From contig NZ_CP030118.1 in NCBI RefSeq assembly GCF_006968745.1, forward strand, positions 2,802,654 to 2,866,653: a stretch of 64,000 bases of DNA, given 5' to 3'. Position numbers and translations under genes: made by a program. A model generated the notes under the pieces. It ran no database searches. It saw only the letters and a list, made by a program, of their open reading frames with translations, and was not told the origin of the DNA. Positions 53,912 through 63,290 of the stretch are shown here, piece after piece (the stretch's first letter is position 1; the number at the start of each line of letters is the position of its first letter). The DNA is from Brasilonema sennae CENA114. Its GTDB lineage: Bacteria; Cyanobacteriota; Cyanobacteriia; Cyanobacteriales; Nostocaceae.

Positions 53912-56182
53912 GTAAAAGACTTTCCGGAGTCCGGTCACGCCCAAGTAGGTAACGAAACAGGCGGAATGCAGACCACAAACGTAACCTTAACTACTAGCCC
54001 AAAGTGGTAAGGAGCAAGAGGGAGTTCTCCCAAGATGAACAAAAGTAAATTGATGTTTAAACTGCGTCATCGCACAGGGAGCCAAATCAGGCTGACAGGT
54101 TCCAACCAAAAGGTAAGTGGGTAGATTTATGGTTTTATGCTCTATAAATCGTGTGAATATAACTCCCACCGCAGGAAAGTCAACATCTAAAGGAGAATAT
54201 ACACTAAGCGAAACAACAAGGTAAACCCCATAGAGTCTATAGGATGTCGATACCAATAGTAAGCTAACCGCAAGGAAAGCAGAATCCTCTGGAGGGTAAA
54301 GGATGGAGTAAAAAGCAAAAGCCCGTTTGTAATGAACGAGATAGGGGTTCAAACTTTGCCCCTGACCGAAAGGAATAGCAGACTTACTCTGGGTCTTATG
54401 AGAAAGAGAAACTCACAAAGAAACTTAATTCAAGGACAAGTTAGATGTCGTACCTCGGTACAACAAACGGACTAAGAAAACCACTAGAAGATTGGAGCCA
54501 AATCAACTGGCGAAAAATCAACAAAGCGGTTAGGAATCTGCGTCAAAGAATCTTTCTCGCGAGAAAACTTGGTAACTGGCGGAAGTTGAGAAACCTCCAA
54601 AAGTTAATGCAAAGAAGCTACGCCAACCTATTACTCTCTGTTCGGAAAATCACTCAGACCAATAAGGGTAAAGCAACGGCAGGAATTGACAAAGAAATAA
54701 TCAATACCCCAAAGCAGCGAGTGAAGCTGGTAAACAACTGGAGTGGAGGAAATCAAGATCCTACAAAACGGGTAATGATCCCCAAAGCCAACGGTAAGAA
54801 ACGACCGCTCGGAATCCCAACCGTGCGCGACAGAATCGAACAGGCAATAATAGTCAATTCACTAGAACCCGAATGGGAAGCCGTATTTGAACCAAACTCC
54901 TATGGATTCAGGTGCGGTAGAAGCTGTCATGATGCCATAGCACAAAATTGGATAAGATTAAATGCAAGTCCAAATGCTAGAAATAACTGGGTTTTAGAAG
55001 CTGATATTCAAGGATTCTTCGACAATATTGCCCATGAATCTATCCTTAGACAACTAGGTAATTTCCCAAACAAAAACCTAATCAAAGGATGGTTAAAAGC
55101 TGGATTTATCTTTGAAGGGATATACAGCCCGACAGAAACGGGTACACCACAAGGAGGGGTTTGCTCCCCGCTCCTAGCCAATATCGGATTGCATGGATTA
55201 GAAACCTTTATAAAATCCACCAATCCAAAACTTGGAGTGGTTAGGTACGCTGATGATTTTATAGTCACAGCTAGAGACAAAGGAAGCCTCGAAAATGCCC
55301 AAATCCAGATTCAGCAATGGCTGTCAGAAAGAGGTTTGAATCTCAGTACGGAGAAAACGTTCATAACGTCAATGGCAGATGGTTTTGACTTCCTCGGCTT
55401 CAATCACCGCCATTATAATGGCAAACTGCTTATCAAACCCTCGAAAAAGAAAGTCTTAGACTTTTGTAAACGAATCGGTCAAGAAATAAAAGCAATGAAC
55501 GGATGTGAACAAGAGGTAGTCATCAAAAGACTGAACCCAATTCTCCGAGGTTTTGCTAATTATTACAGAGGTGTGGTTAGTAAAGAAACCTTTGAATATG
55601 TCAAAAGTAGAATATGGCAATACCTCTGGCGTTGGGCTAAACGTCGCCATCCCAACAAGAACACAAAATGGGTACGGAAACGTTACTTTCAGACCAGAAA
55701 TCGCAAGAAATGGACGTTCGCTACATCTACTAGCGACCGCCGAGGCAAACAAAAGGATTTAATCCTATACCCGATAGCGTACACGCCCATCGAACGCCAT
55801 GTAAAGGTCAAGGGGGAAGCATCACCGGATGACCCCTCACTCAAAGAATATTGGGAAAAACGCCACCAAAAATATGGTAAGAGCTACTGGGAGAAAAACT
55901 CTCGGAATTATAAAATCGCTCAAAACCAAGACTGGAAATGTACCTGTGGTGAACCATTATTCAATGGAGAGGAAATAGAAACCCATCACATCGTACCTGT
56001 TGCTCAAGGTGGACTTGATGACGTAAAAAACCTTCAGCATCTACACAAAGCGTGTCATAAGCAGGTACACACAAAATCCAAGTCAACTCGCTTGAAGTAA
56101 GGCTTGAGCGCAGTGAGTGCGAAAGTCTCATGCTGCGTTCTTAGGGGAGGGGAGAGCGGTGACGCTCGAACCTTACCCGACT
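53912..56182 (+). mobile_element. Group II intron 2 (intact RT), directly after intron 1
   Basis: About 530 nt of GC-balanced, highly structured RNA (53912-54444) precede the RT gene, and domain V follows at 56106-56140 (GAGCGCAGTGAGTGCGAAAG ... GCTGCGTTC), then domain VI GAGAGCGGTGACGCTC and a 3' end near CCTTACCCGAC (about 56181). I could not fix the 5' boundary; no clean GTGYG was found after intron 1, so the two introns may be nested or adjacent. Confidence 0.65.
54445..56100 (+). CDS. ltrA: Group II intron reverse transcriptase/maturase with HNH domain
   Basis: 551 residues, apparently complete. N-terminal RT-0/1 (WSQINWRKINKAVRNLRQRI), GKATAGIDKE, MIPKANGKKRPLGIPTVRDR, YGFRCGRSCHDA, LEADIQGFFDNIAHESIL, GTPQGGVCSPLLANIGLHG, the catalytic YADD in VRYADDFIVTARD, DFLGFNHRHYN, maturase X domain (about 355-420) and a C-terminal HNH: WKCTCGEPLFNGEEIETHH, then HKACHKQVH. 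HNH lacks the second CxxC found in the first intron's protein (here CTCGE only). It would allow splicing and retrohoming of intron 2 and perhaps help intron 1 in trans. ATG 54445. Confidence 0.92.
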   Translation: MSYLGTTNGLRKPLEDWSQINWRKINKAVRNLRQRIFLARKLGNWRKLRNLQKLMQRSYANLLLSVRKITQTNKGKATAGIDKEIINTPKQRVKLVNNWSGGNQDPTKRVMIPKANGKKRPLGIPTVRDRIEQAIIVNSLEPEWEAVFEPNSYGFRCGRSCHDAIAQNWIRLNASPNARNNWVLEADIQGFFDNIAHESILRQLGNFPNKNLIKGWLKAGFIFEGIYSPTETGTPQGGVCSPLLANIGLHGLETFIKSTNPKLGVVRYADDFIVTARDKGSLENAQIQIQQWLSERGLNLSTEKTFITSMADGFDFLGFNHRHYNGKLLIKPSKKKVLDFCKRIGQEIKAMNGCEQEVVIKRLNPILRGFANYYRGVVSKETFEYVKSRIWQYLWRWAKRRHPNKNTKWVRKRYFQTRNRKKWTFATSTSDRRGKQKDLILYPIAYTPIERHVKVKGEASPDDPSLKEYWEKRHQKYGKSYWEKNSRNYKIAQNQDWKCTCGEPLFNGEEIETHHIVPVAQGGLDDVKNLQHLHKACHKQVHTKSKSTRLK

Positions 56183-56339
56183 ACCTGACATCGACTCTAC
56201 CATAATAAAGCCAACAGTCTACCTTCGCGATCTGCCGCTATGCTGCAGCTAACCTATCGCCGGATTGTCTTGGAAGCCAACACTCACTTTTGAGCAGGAG
56301 TGTAGGAGATGTCACTATATTAATACGCCTAACTTCCAG

Positions 56340-57521
56340 TTAAATTGAGGATCGCTTCGGTAAAGTTACTATAACCCTCGTTCCTTTTCCCATCTGACTT
56401 TCTAAAGTAATATCACCGCCATGTAACTCTACGCAAATTTTCGCAATAGCAAGACCTAAGCCTGTTCCAGGAATTGCGTCAACGTTACTCCCACGACAAA
56501 AAGGTTGAAATAAATTTTTTTGTTCTCTTATTGGTATACCAATACCTTCGTCTTTGATGTCAAAGATAACTTGTGATTCACCCCCAATTAGATGGAACTG
56601 TATACTACCCCCATCTGGGGAGAATTTAATCGCATTGGACATTAAGTTGACAAAGATTTGCCGCAAAAGTCGTCCATCACCCCAGAAGCCTTTGTAATTT
56701 CCACTTATCTCATAAACGAAATGATGGCTATCGCTTAATTTTTCCTGCTGCTCTTCTATCAAGCCAGAAAAAAAGTGGTACAAGTTGAGTGGTTGTGGCT
56801 TAAACTGCGCTTTGTTTAATTCAAACTGGTTAAACACAAGCAAGTCATCGACTAGTTTAGCCATGTAGCGAGCTTTGTGTTCAATAATTTGTAGAAACTT
56901 TTGTTGTTTACACTCATCTAGCTTCTCGCCATATTGCTTGAGGGTGGATGCTGCTGTCAGAATAGAAGATAACGGAGTTCGATACTCGTAAGAAACTGTT
57001 GCAATGATTTGGGATTTAAATGCGTTAAGTTTTTGCTCGTTTATAAGAGCTGCTTGAGTTTGAGCAAGCAACTCTGCTTGTTGGATAATGAGGCGCTGTC
57101 TTTCCTTGGTTTTGGTGAGTACGCTTTGCAACTGGGAGTGCTGAATCACATTGCGGACTGCTAACTGCAACACATCCGGTTTAAGATGTTGCTTGACCAA
57201 GTAATCTTGAACACCCTTTTTCATAGCTTGTACAGCGACCGCTTCATCACCTTGGCCTGTCAGCATAATTACGGGTGCATTTGTGTCAGATATTTGCTGT
57301 GTGAGATGATCAAGGATTTCTAATCCAGTCATATCAGGTAGGTTAAAATCCAGCAGAATAACATCGCACAGTATTTTTTGGCACAAGGCAAGTGCGTCCT
57401 TTGCAGAGTCTGCTTCCAAAATCTGATAAGACTGATGAGGATCTTTTAAAAGGTATCGCCGATAGATTCTTCGATCCTCTGCACAATCATCAATGATGAG
57501 TAGCGTCCTGGTGTCTGACAT
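56340..57521 (-). CDS. Response regulator-histidine kinase protein lacking the H-box histidine
   Basis: 393 residues: receiver domain (about 1-125, LLIIDDCAEDRRIYRRYLL, VILLDFNLPDMTG with the phospho-accepting Asp, MLTGQGDEAVAV, K in DYLVKQHLK), a coiled linker (about 130-165), a HisKA-like dimerisation domain and a HATPase_c domain with NLMSNAIKFSPDGG (N-box), DEGIGIP (G1) and GTGLGLAIAK (G2). The H-box reads VSYEYRTPLSS: Tyr178 (TAC, 56988-56990) is where SHEFRTPL has His. The kinase half cannot autophosphorylate in the usual way. It may be an ATP-binding output or scaffold steered by its receiver domain, or a recent loss. Monocistronic. Confidence 0.88.
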   Translation of the reverse strand: MSDTRTLLIIDDCAEDRRIYRRYLLKDPHQSYQILEADSAKDALALCQKILCDVILLDFNLPDMTGLEILDHLTQQISDTNAPVIMLTGQGDEAVAVQAMKKGVQDYLVKQHLKPDVLQLAVRNVIQHSQLQSVLTKTKERQRLIIQQAELLAQTQAALINEQKLNAFKSQIIATVSYEYRTPLSSILTAASTLKQYGEKLDECKQQKFLQIIEHKARYMAKLVDDLLVFNQFELNKAQFKPQPLNLYHFFSGLIEEQQEKLSDSHHFVYEISGNYKGFWGDGRLLRQIFVNLMSNAIKFSPDGGSIQFHLIGGESQVIFDIKDEGIGIPIREQKNLFQPFCRGSNVDAIPGTGLGLAIAKICVELHGGDITLESQMGKGTRVIVTLPKRSSI

Positions 57522-58245
57522 AAAAGGATGAACGAGACTTGTTGCATTTGTTCAACAAGCTTTTCATCTATCATAAGATTTTTAACAAAAGTTTAAACAA
57601 ATAAAAATTTTAATTTGAATGATTTATGACTTATGACTCAGAAGGGGTGTAGGGGTGTAAGGGTGTAGGGGTGTAGGAGAGCCACTGCCCTTCGGGTATC
57701 TCCTGCACAGACGCTACTTTGTAAGTCCCAAAGGGACACGCTTACGCGTATCTCCTACGGAGACGCTGCGCGAACGCTCGATTCGTGCGCTTGCGCTTAC
57801 GCAGTCGCCTACGGAGGAGCCAGTACTGCGGGAGGGTTTCCCGACAGCCAGGTATCTGGCGTTGGAGACCCTCCTGCGCCGTGCTGTCTCACCGTGCGCG
57901 GGTTAAGCGCGTTGAGGAGCCACTGCGTTGCGGAGAGCAGCGCCTTGCGGAGCCAGTCCTGCAGAGAGAAGTGCCTTGCGCGGGTTCCCCGCGTTGTGGC
58001 AACTTCGGAGAGGGTTTCCCGACAGAGGGATCTGGCGTTGGGGTTCCCCCAAAGTCTGCCGGGGGAAGCAACCCAAGCGGCGAGCTTTGACCGTTGTGGC
58101 GACTGGCTGTCGGGTTCCCCCCGTTGTAGCAAGTGGCGTGCATGTGGCGTGAGCTAGTACTGTTCGCGCAGCGTGTCCGGAGTGCATAGGAGGGTTTCCC
58201 CTTACACCCTTATACCCTTACCCCCTTACACCCCTTTTGGTGAGG
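57522..58245. repeat. Cluster of GC-rich dispersed repeats framed by inverted tandem arrays
   Basis: About 720 bp without a gene. 57642-57690 (GGGGTGTAGG units) and 58197-58240 (CCCTTACACC units) are inverted relative to each other. Between them at least four repeat types follow: GTCCCAAAGGGACACGC ... GCTGCGCGAACG (57726-57780), GGGTTTCCCGACAGCCAGGT, GGGTTCCCCGCGTTG and GGAGGGTTTCCC. Open frames here (57785-58187) are repeat-derived and rejected. Confidence 0.75.
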
Positions 58246-61134
58246 TTATTGACTTATACTGCCTTGCGTGGAAACATCAGGTCCGGCTGTGACTACAACA
58301 ATTTTATCTGGATAAAGTAACTCACGAGCCGCTTGATTAACTTGTTCAAACTTAACTGCTTGAATTTTTGCAGTAAAATTGTGCAGTTCCTCTTTATCTA
58401 GTCCGTATACCTGATTCATCAAAATTTTGCCGATCAATTCCTCTGGATTTGCCAGGGATACAATGTAGTTGCTAATCAAGATCTGTTTAGCTGTTTCTAC
58501 TTCCCGTTCAGTAACACCTTTTTGATGAATTTCTTTGAGCAGTTCACGGGTACTGGCGATCGCCTGACGGGTATCTTCTGGACTGGTTTGCATCTCAATC
58601 ATGAACGTTCCAGAATCGTTTCCAGTAACGAAACTACTATAAATTCCGTAGGTGAGTCCTTGGCGATCGCGCACTTGTGCTCCCAGCCGACTTGATAAAG
58701 TATCGCCACCTAAAATCTGATTCAACACCAAGGCTGCGTAAAAACGGGAGTCTTTGCGGTTAATACCTGTGTTACCCATATAGGTAATAGCTTGAGCTTT
58801 ACCTGGAACTACTGGGTTAAGGTTGATAACTTTTTCGGGCATTGATACCGTTGGATACTTTAATGTCGGTGGTGAACCCTTTGCTTTCCAGTTACCAAAC
58901 TCTAAGTTTATCAGTTTTTGGATTTTTTCTGGAGCAAAATCTCCTACCAGTGCTAGCACCGTTGTATCGGGACGATAATGTTTTTTTCTAAATTCAATCA
59001 CATCCTTACGGCTAACCCGTCGTAAACTTTCCTCTGTAGGGAAGACATGTAAGGGATGTTGTTTTGGGTAAACTGATTGTACAAATGTTCTTTGTGCGAC
59101 TTCTGAAGGATCATCTAATTCATGCTTCAGGGCTGTTAATGCTTGTTTTCGACTCAGTTCTAACTCTTTTATAGGAAAATTAGCATTTCTGACAACATCT
59201 GCTAAAGTTTGAATCAGAACGCTTAAGTCTGCTGCCAAACTATCGCCTTCAATTCGCACACCTTCTCGGTACGTTTCAAACTCAAGATTTGCGCCTCGAT
59301 CTTCTAAAGTTTTCGCAACAGTCAAAACATCTTTTGTTTTCGTCCCATTGATTAAATTCTCGGCGACAAGAGACGCCAACCCTGCTTTTTCTTCTGTGTC
59401 AAATTCCTTACCAGCTTTGATGTAGCCAGACAGAGTGACTGTAGGAGTGCTCTTATCGGGCACAAGCAATACTCGTAAACCATTAGATAAAGTGAATTGT
59501 TCTGGTAATGTATGGCTTGTAGCAACACTAGCCAAATCTACTGGTGGTAAGTACTTTGTCACTTCCTCTGTGGTTACAGATGCACCATGTGCAAAATTTT
59601 CTGTATTGTGTTTGGAAGTTGCTTTGTGATCATTCCCCTTTGTTTTTAAACGAGTCGGCTTAAAAAAGCCCACTGTACGTGCTTCTTGTTTCAGATATTT
59701 ATTTGCTACACGCTGTACATCTTGTACGGTTACTTGACGAACAGCCGCCAAGTAACGGTCTGTATAACGATAATCACCAGTAGTTGTCTCATCATTACCC
59801 AATTGCAATCCCAGACTAGTAATATCACGGTTAGTTAAAACAACAGATGCTTCTAACTTCATCTTGGCGCGATTGAGTTCTTCTGCTGTGACTCCTTTTT
59901 TTGTCAGTTTGGCGATCGCACTTTTTAAAACCGAATCAATTTTTTTTACATTTTGCTCAGGATCTGCTGTGACTAACAACTCATACCAGCCTAATTCCAT
60001 CAAGTTAACCACAGAAGCTGAAACATCACTTGCTAAACCTGATTCCACCAATGCTTGTTCCAGGCGAGAGTTCCGTCCATCTGTTAAAATCCGATCCATC
60101 AGATCCAACGCTGCTACATCTGGACTCTTTGCATTTGGTAACGGATACACAGCTTGCAGCAACAATCCTGATCCTGGTTCTTTTAAAACAATTGGTTTAG
60201 ATTGTGAAATCTTAAGCGTCGGTTGTAAAACTCCTGAGTTCTGAGTTCTGACCCCTTCGGGGTTCGCCAGTCGCTCATGGGGGAAACCCCCAAGACCGCG
60301 CTGGCTCACTTCTGAGTTCTGATTCTTAGGTATTTTCCCAAAAATCTCTTTAACCGCTTCAAGAGTTGGTTCAGTTTGGAAATCTCCAACAATCACCAAA
60401 ACAGCATTGTCAGGACTGTAGAAATTGCGGTAGTATTTCTGCACCTGCTCTAAATCAAACCTTTGGACATCAGCTTGAGTCCCACCAATCGGTAACCCGT
60501 AAGCATGGTTGGAAAACGCAGCCTTCATAACAGCGCGGTTTAAGCGGTAGTCAGGACTATTTTCGTAACCTTGCAACTCAGAAATTACAACTCGCTTTTC
60601 GCTCTGCAATTCTGTCGGATCAATCCGAGCATTTTCCATTCTGTCTGCTTCTAGCGTTAGTAAAGCCGTGAGCTTATCGCGTTCTGCTGTATTGTAGTAT
60701 GCCGTTTGGTCATAACTTGTGAAAGCATTTGAGTCACTGCCCAAAGCACTCAACAACCGCCCAAATTGAATTGGGCGATTTTTTGTGCCTTTAAACATCA
60801 TGTGCTCTAATTGGTGGGCAATACCATTCAATCCAGGTTCTTCGTTACGTGATCCCACCTTGTACCATACTTGTACACTCACTACCGGGCTGGAGTGAAT
60901 TTCCCTACTCAAGACAGTTAGACCATTGTCCAACAGTGTTTTTTGAACATGCTCAGTCAATGAAATACGCTCTTTTTTTTGAGAAACTGTTATTTTTTGT
61001 GAATCTAACGATGAGGAAGAAGTTGTTATCTGGGTATCAAAAAATCCATCTCCAAGCAACAACACTGTCATTAGCGAAAGAGTTAACAGTAGTAAACGAA
61101 AACGGTATCGATGCACTTTCGGCAACACAGACAT
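58246..61134 (-). CDS. M16-family metallopeptidase (two-domain, exported)
   Basis: 962 residues from ATG 61134 (MSVLPKVHRYRF), chosen over 61230 because it puts the hydrophobic segment LLLLTLSLMTVLLLGDGFF at the N-terminus as signal or anchor. First M16 unit: inverted zinc motif HQLEHMMF (HxxEH) with the third ligand Glu in ELQGYENSP. Second M16 unit (from about 540) lacks HxxEH, the normal inactive half. Residues about 270-303 are an insert (GGFPHERLANPEGVR) that is a dispersed repeat read in frame (60232-60325) between GKIPKNQ and LKISQSKP. Role: degradation of small peptides in the periplasm, inferred from family. Confidence 0.9.
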   Translation of the reverse strand: MSVLPKVHRYRFRLLLLTLSLMTVLLLGDGFFDTQITTSSSSLDSQKITVSQKKERISLTEHVQKTLLDNGLTVLSREIHSSPVVSVQVWYKVGSRNEEPGLNGIAHQLEHMMFKGTKNRPIQFGRLLSALGSDSNAFTSYDQTAYYNTAERDKLTALLTLEADRMENARIDPTELQSEKRVVISELQGYENSPDYRLNRAVMKAAFSNHAYGLPIGGTQADVQRFDLEQVQKYYRNFYSPDNAVLVIVGDFQTEPTLEAVKEIFGKIPKNQNSEVSQRGLGGFPHERLANPEGVRTQNSGVLQPTLKISQSKPIVLKEPGSGLLLQAVYPLPNAKSPDVAALDLMDRILTDGRNSRLEQALVESGLASDVSASVVNLMELGWYELLVTADPEQNVKKIDSVLKSAIAKLTKKGVTAEELNRAKMKLEASVVLTNRDITSLGLQLGNDETTTGDYRYTDRYLAAVRQVTVQDVQRVANKYLKQEARTVGFFKPTRLKTKGNDHKATSKHNTENFAHGASVTTEEVTKYLPPVDLASVATSHTLPEQFTLSNGLRVLLVPDKSTPTVTLSGYIKAGKEFDTEEKAGLASLVAENLINGTKTKDVLTVAKTLEDRGANLEFETYREGVRIEGDSLAADLSVLIQTLADVVRNANFPIKELELSRKQALTALKHELDDPSEVAQRTFVQSVYPKQHPLHVFPTEESLRRVSRKDVIEFRKKHYRPDTTVLALVGDFAPEKIQKLINLEFGNWKAKGSPPTLKYPTVSMPEKVINLNPVVPGKAQAITYMGNTGINRKDSRFYAALVLNQILGGDTLSSRLGAQVRDRQGLTYGIYSSFVTGNDSGTFMIEMQTSPEDTRQAIASTRELLKEIHQKGVTEREVETAKQILISNYIVSLANPEELIGKILMNQVYGLDKEELHNFTAKIQAVKFEQVNQAARELLYPDKIVVVTAGPDVSTQGSISQ
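60232..60325. repeat. Dispersed repeat inserted in frame in the M16 gene
   Basis: GAGTTCTGAGTTCTGA near both ends encloses ACCCCTTCGGGGTTCGCC, CAGTCGCTCATGGGGGAAAC and CCAAGACCGCGCTGGC, typical of the intergenic repeats in this window. It adds about 34 codons without breaking the frame. Confidence 0.8.
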
Positions 61135-61282
61135 AAATTTTACTATATTGTCTGTAAAGGTTGTTACAAAATTTTTATTTTTCTTGAATATATTAATCTG
61201 ACTTTTCTGACTAGTCTGTGATCTCAACAAGACTACAGAACGAGCAAAGTAGTATTGTACAGATAAAAAATTAGAAGTTCAA

Positions 61283-61726
61283 CTAGGACAGTGTTGCTAA
61301 TACGCGGATGAATTCTAAAGGCAAATTATCAGTATCTGCAAGAAAAGTTACTTCATAAATTTTCTGACCTATCTGCTGCTGTGTAGGTTCTAAAAGGATT
61401 TTAAGTGGTTGTAACAGGTCAGGATTACTTTTTGATAACACTAAAAAACGTTCTTTTAAATTTGTTAACCAACTAGATAAATCTGGTGTTATTTGAGTTA
61501 AATCAAACGAGAGATGATAGTACCCCACGTAGTGTTCATCTGCAAATGCATCTGGGGCAGGTTTTGGTTCAGGAATTTGGATCAGTTCAATTCTGCCGTT
61601 GAGTCCTTCCATCCAGCATGCAAGAGTATAGCCTGTTGTGAAGCGTTCACAGACTGTAAACCCTAGCTGTTCGTAGAAGGCGATCGCCCGATGAATATTT
61701 CCGGTACGAATAGAAGTGTGATGCAT
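61283..61726 (-). CDS. VOC-superfamily (glyoxalase-like) protein
   Basis: 147 residues, a single vicinal-oxygen-chelate unit: MHHTSIRTGNIHRAIAFYEQ with metal-ligand His near 2-3, GFTVCERFTTGYTLACWMEG, RIELIQIPEP with Glu ligand, HYVGYYHLSFDL with His, and the last strand NLPLEFIRVL with Glu. These are the four ligand positions of metal-dependent VOC enzymes (glyoxalase I, dioxygenases, fosfomycin-resistance type). Which reaction it performs cannot be told. ATG 61726. Confidence 0.85.
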   Translation of the reverse strand: MHHTSIRTGNIHRAIAFYEQLGFTVCERFTTGYTLACWMEGLNGRIELIQIPEPKPAPDAFADEHYVGYYHLSFDLTQITPDLSSWLTNLKERFLVLSKSNPDLLQPLKILLEPTQQQIGQKIYEVTFLADTDNLPLEFIRVLATLS

Positions 61727-61874
61727 AATTTTTTCCTTTGTTATTTGTCATTTGCCCTTTGCTAAACCACAAAGGACAAAAAACAAATGACTCAACGCCA
61801 AAGCTCAACAAAAATAGCCTAAGTTACGGGGCGCAGCAAAACCCTCCAAAACGAGTGTAATGCCTAACTCTCAA

Positions 61875-62387
61875 TTACTCAAATAATCGGAAATAGGGAT
61901 ACCGTACTGGTACACCAGGTTCTTTTTCCAAATCGAAATTAATCACATCCCAACAAGGATCATCCAAAGAATCAGCGCTAAACTCCACAGGTAAACCATA
62001 AAGTCGTGCCGGAGTTGTCTCCGACTGTCCAGAACGCCAGTTAGTGCTACGTTCTAGATAACCACTCATTAGTTCTTGATAGCGTCTAGCAATTATAACT
62101 CGTGTCGCCCGATAGCCTTGGGTATAAAGCTTGTCTAGTGCTTCATGAATTTCAAACCTAATGCCATCGGGATGAGTATGTTGCCGATACCAGTCGCTAT
62201 TCCATCTGCGCCAATGACGTCCTGATTGTAGGTGGATGAGTTCCCCAGTTTCGGGATTTGCTTCAAACGCGCCGTGACGCGGGCATAAATAAGTGTCAGT
62301 TAGTGTCAAAGCCGGGATTGTTTGGCGGCAATGGGGACACTGAATTTCTGCACCGAATATGGGGTACTGCAAGGCTGGATTCATCAT
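61875..62387 (-). CDS. TIGR02652-type cyanobacterial conserved protein
   Basis: 170 residues with an N-terminal zinc-ribbon-like part (IQCPHCRQTIPALTLTDTYL then CPRHGAFEANPETGEL), and conserved blocks GRHWRRWNSDWYRQHTHPDG, EIHEALDKLYTQGYRATRVI and RLYGLPVEFS. It matches what I know of TIGR02652, a family restricted to cyanobacteria and of unknown function. ATG 62387 (MMNPALQYP) is the only sensible start. Divergent from the carbonic anhydrase-like gene. Confidence 0.8.
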   Translation of the reverse strand: MMNPALQYPIFGAEIQCPHCRQTIPALTLTDTYLCPRHGAFEANPETGELIHLQSGRHWRRWNSDWYRQHTHPDGIRFEIHEALDKLYTQGYRATRVIIARRYQELMSGYLERSTNWRSGQSETTPARLYGLPVEFSADSLDDPCWDVINFDLEKEPGVPVRYPYFRLFE

Positions 62388-62580
62388 GAAGTGCTTACAA
62401 ACATATTTTTGTCTTCACCAGTCGTGTTGGTTCCTTTTACACTTCTGCTCCACCTTGTTGGACACCGATTTGCTGCTGCCCTTGCGAGCCACGAGGCTCT
62501 ACACCGTGATATCCTGGTTTTGCAACCTACCAAGGTTGGAGTTCCTCCAGTGTTCCTGGGTACCACACCTCTATTCTACC

Positions 62581-63111
62581 GTGTCTATCGCTTCCTACTG
62601 GTCTTCTCCTGATATTTCTCAAGCCGCCTTTATAGCAGCGAACGCTATTGTTATGGGTTCAGTCAAAATTGCAGCCGGGGTGAGCATCTGGTACGGAGCA
62701 GTTGTTAGGGCAGATGTGGAATCCATAGAAATTGGCGAATGTACAAACATTCAGGATGGAGCAATATTACACGGTGATCCTGGAAAACCCACGGTGTTAG
62801 AAGATCATGTTACTGTCGGGCATCGTGCTGTTGTACACTCTGCCTACATTGAACACGGCAGCTTGATTGGAATTGGCGCAGTTGTTTTAGATGGTGTGCG
62901 AGTGGGTAGTGGTAGCATTATTGGTGCTGGCGCAGTCGTTACGAAAGATGTACCACCTCTATCCCTGGTTGTGGGTGTTCCTGGCAAAGTCGTCCGCCAA
63001 ATCTCCGAAGCGGAAGCAGCAGAACTGATTGAACATGCTGAACGTTACAAAAAGTTAGCGTTGGTTCATGCAGGCAAGGGTACGGATATTGGGTTTGAGG
63101 CACCCGAGTAA
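62581..63111 (+). CDS. Gamma-carbonic anhydrase family protein
   Basis: 176 residues from GTG 62581 (SIASYWSSPDISQAAF), the normal start of this family; the open frame goes back to 62359 but that would overlap the divergent gene. Left-handed beta-helix with hexapeptide repeats: AAGVSIWYGAVVRADVESI, QDGAILHGDPGKP, DHVTVGHRAVVH (zinc His ligands in ILHG, VGHRAVVH), GSGSIIGAGAVVTKDVPPL and VVGVPGKVVR. It resembles CcmM-N/YrdA-type proteins; catalytic carbonic anhydrase activity is not certain from sequence alone. Confidence 0.88.
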   Translation: MSIASYWSSPDISQAAFIAANAIVMGSVKIAAGVSIWYGAVVRADVESIEIGECTNIQDGAILHGDPGKPTVLEDHVTVGHRAVVHSAYIEHGSLIGIGAVVLDGVRVGSGSIIGAGAVVTKDVPPLSLVVGVPGKVVRQISEAEAAELIEHAERYKKLALVHAGKGTDIGFEAPE

Positions 63112-63112
63112 G

Positions 63113-63290
63113 AAGGAGTAGGGAGAAGGGAGTAGGGAGAAGGGAGTAGGGAGAAGGGAGAAGGGAGAAGGGAGAAGGGAGCAGGGAGCAGGGAGAAGGG
63201 AGAAGGGAGCAGAGAGAAGGGAGAAGGGAGCAGGGAGCAGGGAGCAGGGAGCAGGGAGCAGGGAGAAGGGAGCAGGGAGCAGGCGAAGCC
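63113..63290 (+). repeat. Array of 7-bp GGGAGNA repeats
   Basis: About 24 units of GGGAGAA, GGGAGTA and GGGAGCA directly after the carbonic anhydrase-like stop codon. The minus-strand frames here (CSLLPAP-like strings) are repeat artefacts. The same unit makes the linker in the fused transporter (20806-20866). Confidence 0.9.

Noticed and set aside
57785..58187. Several long open frames on both strands
   Set aside because: They lie in a cluster of GC-rich dispersed repeats where stops are rare; products are Arg/Pro/Ser-rich without any family features.
62359..62580. N-terminal extension of the gamma-carbonic anhydrase-like protein
   Set aside because: It would overlap the divergent TIGR02652-type gene and add 74 residues of unrelated composition; GTG 62581 fits the family start.
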